Shown one piece after another: positions 6,356 through 9,687 of a DNA stretch of 9,687 bases. The notes below the pieces were generated by a model that searched no databases, had not been told where the DNA came from, and saw only the letters and a list, made by a program, of their open reading frames with translations. Location of the stretch: assembly GCA_002293295.1 (NCBI GenBank), contig DBCY01000172.1:3950-13636 (forward strand). Direction: 5' to 3'. How positions within the stretch are numbered: position 1 is the first letter of the stretch; each line of letters begins with the position of its first letter. The stretch comes from Ruminococcus sp. UBA946. Lineage in GTDB: Bacteria; Bacillota; Clostridia; Oscillospirales; Ruminococcaceae. Position numbers and translations under genes: made by a program.

Positions 6356-8920
6356 TTGTACAATGAGGACAGTTCAAAGGTAATTTACAGGGATATACAA
6401 AAGGAAATGGAGAAATCCTTCCTTGATTATTCCATGTCGGTTATCGTATCAAGAGCTTTACCCGACGTCCGGGACGGTTTAAAGCCCGTTCACAGACGGA
6501 TTCTTTATACAATGCACGAAAACGGGCTTACCCCCGACAAGGCTTTCAGAAAATGCGCCGATACAGTCGGCTCCGTCCTGGGGCGTTACCATCCCCACGG
6601 TGACGGTTCAGTTTATGACGCCCTGGTCCGGCTGGCGCAGAATTTTTCCTTAAGGTACCCGCTTGTGAGCGGTCACGGAAATTTCGGTTCCATCGACGGA
6701 GACCCGCCCGCCGCATACCGTTATACCGAAGCCAGGATGTCGAAAATTTCCCTGGAAATGATTACCGACATTAATAAGGAAACCATCCCCTTTGTTTCAA
6801 ACTATGACGACCGTTTAAAGGAACCGGCGGTTCTGCCGTCCCGTTACCCCAATCTGCTTGTGAACGGCTCTACGGGCATTGCCGTGGGCATGGCTACGAA
6901 CATCCCCCCGCATAACCTGTGCGAAACCATCGACGCTTTAAATTTGCTTATAAAAGACCCCGACGCAACAGTTGAGGATTTAACCGAGCATATCAAGGGT
7001 CCCGATTTCCCGACAGGCGGGATTATCATGGGCAGAGCCGGAATTAGAGCCGCCTATGCCACGGGCAGGGGGAAAATCATCCTCCGGGCGCGAACCGAAT
7101 TTGAGGAAATCAAGGGCAGGAACTGCATTATCGTAACCGAAATTCCGTATATGGTGAACAAAGCCCGCCTTATTGAGCATATAGCCGACCTTGTCAAGGA
7201 AAAACGAATTGAGGGCATCCATTTTATACGCGACGAATCGGATAAGGAAAACGCCGTCCGCATTGTGATTGAGCTGAAAAAGGACGCAATGCCGCAAATC
7301 GTGCTTAACAAGCTTTTTTCCTACACCCAGATGCAGGAAACCTGCGGCGTCATTATGCTTGCCCTTGTCAGGGGCGAGCCGAAAATACTCAGCCTCAAGC
7401 AGATTCTTGCCGAATACCTTGACTTCCAGGCTGAAATAATTACAAAAAGAACCCAGTTTGACCTCCGCAAGGCAAAGGAACGCGCCCATATTTTAGAGGG
7501 CCTGATGATTGCCGTCGACAATATAGACGAAGTTCTTAAAATATGCCGCACCTCTAAGGACAGGGCGGAATGCGTAACGCGGCTTATGGAGGGCTTCGGT
7601 ATTTCCGAGCCGCAGGCGGACGCCATAGCGCAGATGCGTTTCTATCAGCTGTCAGGTCTGGAGCGTAAAAAAATAGAGGATGAGCTTGCGGCATTGAACG
7701 TAAAGATAGGAGAGCTTTCAGAAATACTTGCCGACAGGGATAAAATTATGGAAATAATCCATGACGAGCTTGAGGAAATAAGAAGAAAGTTCGGCGACGA
7801 ACGCCGCACTTCGATTGAAGCCGTTACAGGCGAGGTTGACATAGAGGATTTAATCCCGGTTGAGGACTGCGTTGTGACCTATACCGACATAGGTTATATA
7901 AAACGGCTTGCCGTCGATACTTATAAGACTCAGAACAGGGGGGGGAAGGGCGTTTCAGGCATGAAACAGCGCGAAGAGGATTTCGTGCAGGAGATGTTTA
8001 TTTCCTCGACGCATGACAATGTTCTGTTTATTACCAACAAGGGCATAATGTATAAGCTGAAATGCTATGAAATCCCCGAGGGTTCAAAACAGTCGAGGGG
8101 AATCAACGCCGTCAATCTCCTTCCGCTTTCCGAAGGGGAAAAGGTTGCCGCAATGATAAAAACCTCCGGCTTTGACGAGGGTCAGTACCTTATAATGGTG
8201 ACAAAAAACGGTAAAATAAAAAGAACCCCGCTGGAAGCTTATAAAAATGTGAGAAAGAACGGGTTAATTGCCATAGGTCTTGACGAAGGGGATGAAATTG
8301 CCGGAGTGCGGCTGACCGACGGGAACGCCCAGGTCATTATCGCAACGCGAAACGGTTACGCAATCAGGATTGACGAACAGAAAATCCGTTCATTGTCGCG
8401 TTCTGCCCACGGCGTTAAGGCTATAAGGCTTCGTGACAGCGATTATGTCGTTTCTATGGCAAGGGTAAGGGAAGGCGCTTCGGTGCTGACCGTATCCGAC
8501 AAGGGACTTGGCAGGCGAAGTGAGCTGAGCGCGTATAAAACGCAGAACAGGGGCGGCTACGGTCTGCTTAACTATAAGGTTTCGGAAGAAAAGGGACATG
8601 TCTGCGGAATAAAGGTTGTGGATGAGACTGATGATATAATCATGATAGCAAGCGACGGTGTAATTATCCGTATCCGAGCCGCAGGGATAAGGCTGATGGG
8701 GCGTTATGCGACAGGGGTTAAACTTATGAGGGTTGCCGAGGATGTAAATGTTGTTTCCTTTACACGTACCGAGCATGATGAAACGGCAATACTTGCTGAA
8801 ATTGAAGAGCCTTCGGAGGATGAACTCAAAGCGGAGCTGGAAGCTGCTGCCGCCGAAGAGAAAAACGAGGTTATGCCGGAGGATGACATTCCGGAGGATA
8901 TTCCTGATGACAGTGAGTAA
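6356..8920 (+). CDS. gyrA: DNA gyrase subunit A
   Basis: GyrA is the DNA-cleaving and wrapping subunit. The breakage-reunion domain contains [20 protein letters not shown] (32-51), the winged-helix/quinolone region [10 protein letters not shown] (79-88) and catalytic Tyr123 preceded by Arg122 in YRYTEARM. The C-terminal beta-pinwheel begins near 495 and carries a GyrA-box, QNRGGKG (526-532), which marks gyrase rather than topoisomerase IV. A second related turn, QNRGGYG, lies at 730-736. The last 48 residues (807-854) are a strongly acidic tail like those that modulate wrapping in other gyrases. The length, 854 aa, is normal. The start is TTG 6356: the next in-frame Met (residue 18) would remove conserved N-terminal sequence. 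Gly84 replaces the quinolone-contacting Ser83 of E. coli; Asp88 (E. coli Asp87) is kept. Bases 7081-7140 have 32 G/C of 60, far above the R-M genes. Confidence 0.98.
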   Translation: MYNEDSSKVIYRDIQKEMEKSFLDYSMSVIVSRALPDVRDGLKPVHRRILYTMHENGLTPDKAFRKCADTVGSVLGRYHPHGDGSVYDALVRLAQNFSLRYPLVSGHGNFGSIDGDPPAAYRYTEARMSKISLEMITDINKETIPFVSNYDDRLKEPAVLPSRYPNLLVNGSTGIAVGMATNIPPHNLCETIDALNLLIKDPDATVEDLTEHIKGPDFPTGGIIMGRAGIRAAYATGRGKIILRARTEFEEIKGRNCIIVTEIPYMVNKARLIEHIADLVKEKRIEGIHFIRDESDKENAVRIVIELKKDAMPQIVLNKLFSYTQMQETCGVIMLALVRGEPKILSLKQILAEYLDFQAEIITKRTQFDLRKAKERAHILEGLMIAVDNIDEVLKICRTSKDRAECVTRLMEGFGISEPQADAIAQMRFYQLSGLERKKIEDELAALNVKIGELSEILADRDKIMEIIHDELEEIRRKFGDERRTSIEAVTGEVDIEDLIPVEDCVVTYTDIGYIKRLAVDTYKTQNRGGKGVSGMKQREEDFVQEMFISSTHDNVLFITNKGIMYKLKCYEIPEGSKQSRGINAVNLLPLSEGEKVAAMIKTSGFDEGQYLIMVTKNGKIKRTPLEAYKNVRKNGLIAIGLDEGDEIAGVRLTDGNAQVIIATRNGYAIRIDEQKIRSLSRSAHGVKAIRLRDSDYVVSMARVREGASVLTVSDKGLGRRSELSAYKTQNRGGYGLLNYKVSEEKGHVCGIKVVDETDDIIMIASDGVIIRIRAAGIRLMGRYATGVKLMRVAEDVNVVSFTRTEHDETAILAEIEEPSEDELKAELEAAAAEEKNEVMPEDDIPEDIPDDSE

Positions 8921-8963
8921 TAATTGCATAATATAGCTAGCGGATATTATAATATTACCGAAG

Positions 8964-9011
8964 TTTAAAGTATACCGTGCGTCAATATTAAAACACACGG
9001 TATATTTTAAA
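8964..9011 (+). terminator. Candidate terminator after gyrA
   Basis: A long stem is formed by tttaaagtataccgtg (8964-8979) and its near-complement (8996-9011), with a G-T wobble. Past a single mismatch, two further pairs lie inside a 16-base loop. The 9-bp core tataccgtg/cacggtata is perfect. A short T run (9005-9008) follows the core, so it could stop transcription on the + strand, and the A/T-flanked symmetry could work in both directions. The AT-rich stretch before it (8921-8963) holds a 12-bp palindrome, atattataatat (8944-8955), with no evident role. Confidence 0.55.
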
Positions 9012-9079
9012 GCAATATATACATTATGTATAAATTACCCGAAGAAAAAATATTTAGTTGATTTTTTTTGTAAAAACAC

Positions 9080-9109
9080 TTGACAGATGGTGTTAAAATG
9101 AAGTATACT
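9080..9109 (+). promoter_or_regulatory. Sigma-A type promoter for rpmH
   Basis: TTGACA (9080-9085) and TATACT (9104-9109) are separated by 18 bp, with an AT-rich upstream region (about 9050-9078) that could act as an UP element. Transcription would begin near 9116, giving a leader of roughly 120 nt before rpmH. Strong near-consensus promoters are expected for ribosomal-protein genes. Confidence 0.75.
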
Positions 9110-9122
9110 ATATCATTGACGG

Positions 9123-9219
9123 GGTATTGAAATAAAGAGAATACCATAAATTATTCAACAGGAGAAAAGCTTGGAACAATGTTTCAAGCCAGGAATTTTG
9201 TCTGAAAAACAAAATGTCC
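9123..9219 (+). promoter_or_regulatory. Structured rpmH leader with three consecutive hairpins
   Basis: Three stems can be drawn. The first is ggtatt (9123-9128) with aatacc (9140-9145). The second is gcttggaac (9169-9177) with gtttcaagc (9181-9189), nine pairs including one G-T around an AAT loop. The third is attttgt (9195-9201) with acaaaat (9209-9215), extended by gga (9192-9194) and tcc (9217-9219) across a bulged G. The rpmH SD follows at once (gaaagga, 9221-9227). None resembles a riboswitch I recognise. The position suggests a cis-acting control or stability element for L34 mRNA, which is inference. Confidence 0.5.
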
Positions 9220-9238
9220 GGAAAGGATGGTCATAAGG

Positions 9239-9373
9239 ATGAAAAGAACTTATCAGCCTAAAAAGCTTCATAGAAAGAAAGAACACGGCTTTATGAAAAG
9301 AATGTCCACCAGGAGCGGCCGGAAGGTGCTTTCAAGAAGGCGCGCCAAGGGAAGAAAACAGCTGTCATATTAA
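9239..9373 (+). CDS. rpmH: Ribosomal protein bL34
   Basis: This 44-aa, very basic protein of the 50S subunit begins MKRTYQPKK and contains [20 protein letters not shown] and AKGRK, the full L34 pattern at normal length. ATG 9239 follows an SD (gaaagga, 9221-9227) at 11 bases. It has its own promoter and structured leader, and is followed after about 116 bp by a strong terminator. It lies on the same strand as gyrA and before rnpA; the rpmH-rnpA pairing is near-universal in bacteria. Confidence 0.97.
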   Translation: MKRTYQPKKLHRKKEHGFMKRMSTRSGRKVLSRRRAKGRKQLSY

Positions 9374-9489
9374 ACGGCTTAACAGGCTAATAACACGTCG
9401 GTCCCTTGCTCAATACTGATTATACGGCTTTTATTGCAAGACATGGATATTTTGTCTTCTAAAATGTATTATTGGTATAATGAAGTTTT

Positions 9490-9518
9490 AAGACCACAAT
9501 ACTGTGGTCTTTTTCTTT
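9490..9518 (+). terminator. Intrinsic terminator between rpmH and rnpA
   Basis: A perfect 9-bp stem, aagaccaca/tgtggtctt (9490-9498, 9503-9511), with a 4-base loop is followed by a T-rich tail (tttcttt, 9512-9518). It should end most rpmH transcripts before rnpA. The stretch before it (9374-9489) has no gene. A TATAAT at 9476-9481 lies just ahead of the stem, too close to give a useful transcript. Confidence 0.85.
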
Positions 9519-9528
9519 AATATGAAAT

Positions 9529-9542
9529 GTATAATATTATAC
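9529..9542 (+). promoter_or_regulatory. 14-bp palindrome overlapping a possible rnpA -10 box
   Basis: gtataatattatac is a perfect palindrome and contains TATAAT (9530-9535), which lies about 25 bp before the rnpA start. The expected -35 position falls in the terminator stem and is poor. It could be a weak promoter, an operator, or chance in AT-rich DNA. Confidence 0.3.
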
Positions 9543-9559
9543 GGTGAGTTGAATTGTAA

Positions 9560-9687
9560 TTGAAATATACTATCATACTTAATGAAAACAAGGATTTTGT
9601 TTCTTTATATAAGCGGGGAAGATACATTGCCGGAAAAGATATTGTTGTTTATTACAGGAAAAATTATAAGGATTTTAACAGGATGGG
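9560..9687 (+). CDS. rnpA: RNase P protein component, N-terminal part
   Basis: The protein subunit of RNase P matures tRNA 5' ends together with the rnpB RNA. Only the first 42 codons are present; the gene runs off the window. The visible part, MKYTIILNENKDFVSLYKRG followed by DIVVYYRKN and FNRMG, follows the RnpA N-terminal pattern (NxDFxxLYKRG, then a Y-R-N strand and NRLG). The start is TTG 9560, eleven bases after ggtgag (9543-9548). No ATG lies in frame in the short upstream stretch. Context after rpmH supports the call. Confidence 0.88.
   Translation, partial: MKYTIILNENKDFVSLYKRGRYIAGKDIVVYYRKNYKDFNRM

Overview
The window is a replication-origin-proximal gyrase region from a low-to-moderate-GC clostridial Firmicute, most likely an Oscillospiraceae/Ruminococcaceae-type gut bacterium. 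I base this on the recF-remB-gyrB-gyrA order, the Firmicute-only RemB protein, strong Shine-Dalgarno (SD) sequences, TTG/GTG starts and the sequence style of GyrA, GyrB and L34. The placement is inference; no rRNA is present. All genes are on the + strand.

Layout: the 3' end of a small repeat element (1-53); recF (68-1201); a complete 147-bp miniature transposable element with a 10-bp target duplication (1239-1405); remB (1417-1674); gyrB (1738-3678); a 102-bp inverted-repeat element (3687-3788); a two-helix membrane protein of YcxB-like type (3829-4518); an AT-rich type II restriction-modification (R-M) pair, nuclease 4543-5187 and methyltransferase 5174-6337; gyrA (6356-8920) with a hairpin terminator; a sigma-A-type promoter and a leader with three hairpins before rpmH (9239-9373); an intrinsic terminator; and the start of rnpA (9560 to the window edge).

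How the genes fit together: recF, gyrB and gyrA are the usual recombination-repair and supercoiling genes beside oriC. RemB is a small DNA-binding regulator family member usually found at this locus. The R-M cassette is the clear foreign piece. It sits between gyrB and gyrA, has much lower GC than its neighbours, shows no promoter, controller gene or terminator that I can see, and probably rides on gyrase-operon transcription. rpmH and rnpA form a separate transcription region, here co-oriented behind gyrA rather than divergent from dnaA as in Bacillus.

The most noteworthy items are: (i) the miniature element with intact target duplication and a second copy upstream of recF, whose ends resemble IS231/IS4-type ends; (ii) the R-M pair nested inside the gyrase operon; (iii) an unusual quinolone-pocket combination (GyrA Gly84, GyrB Trp457); (iv) the multi-hairpin rpmH leader; and (v) the second inverted-repeat element after gyrB. 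I did not find an entirely new multi-gene system.
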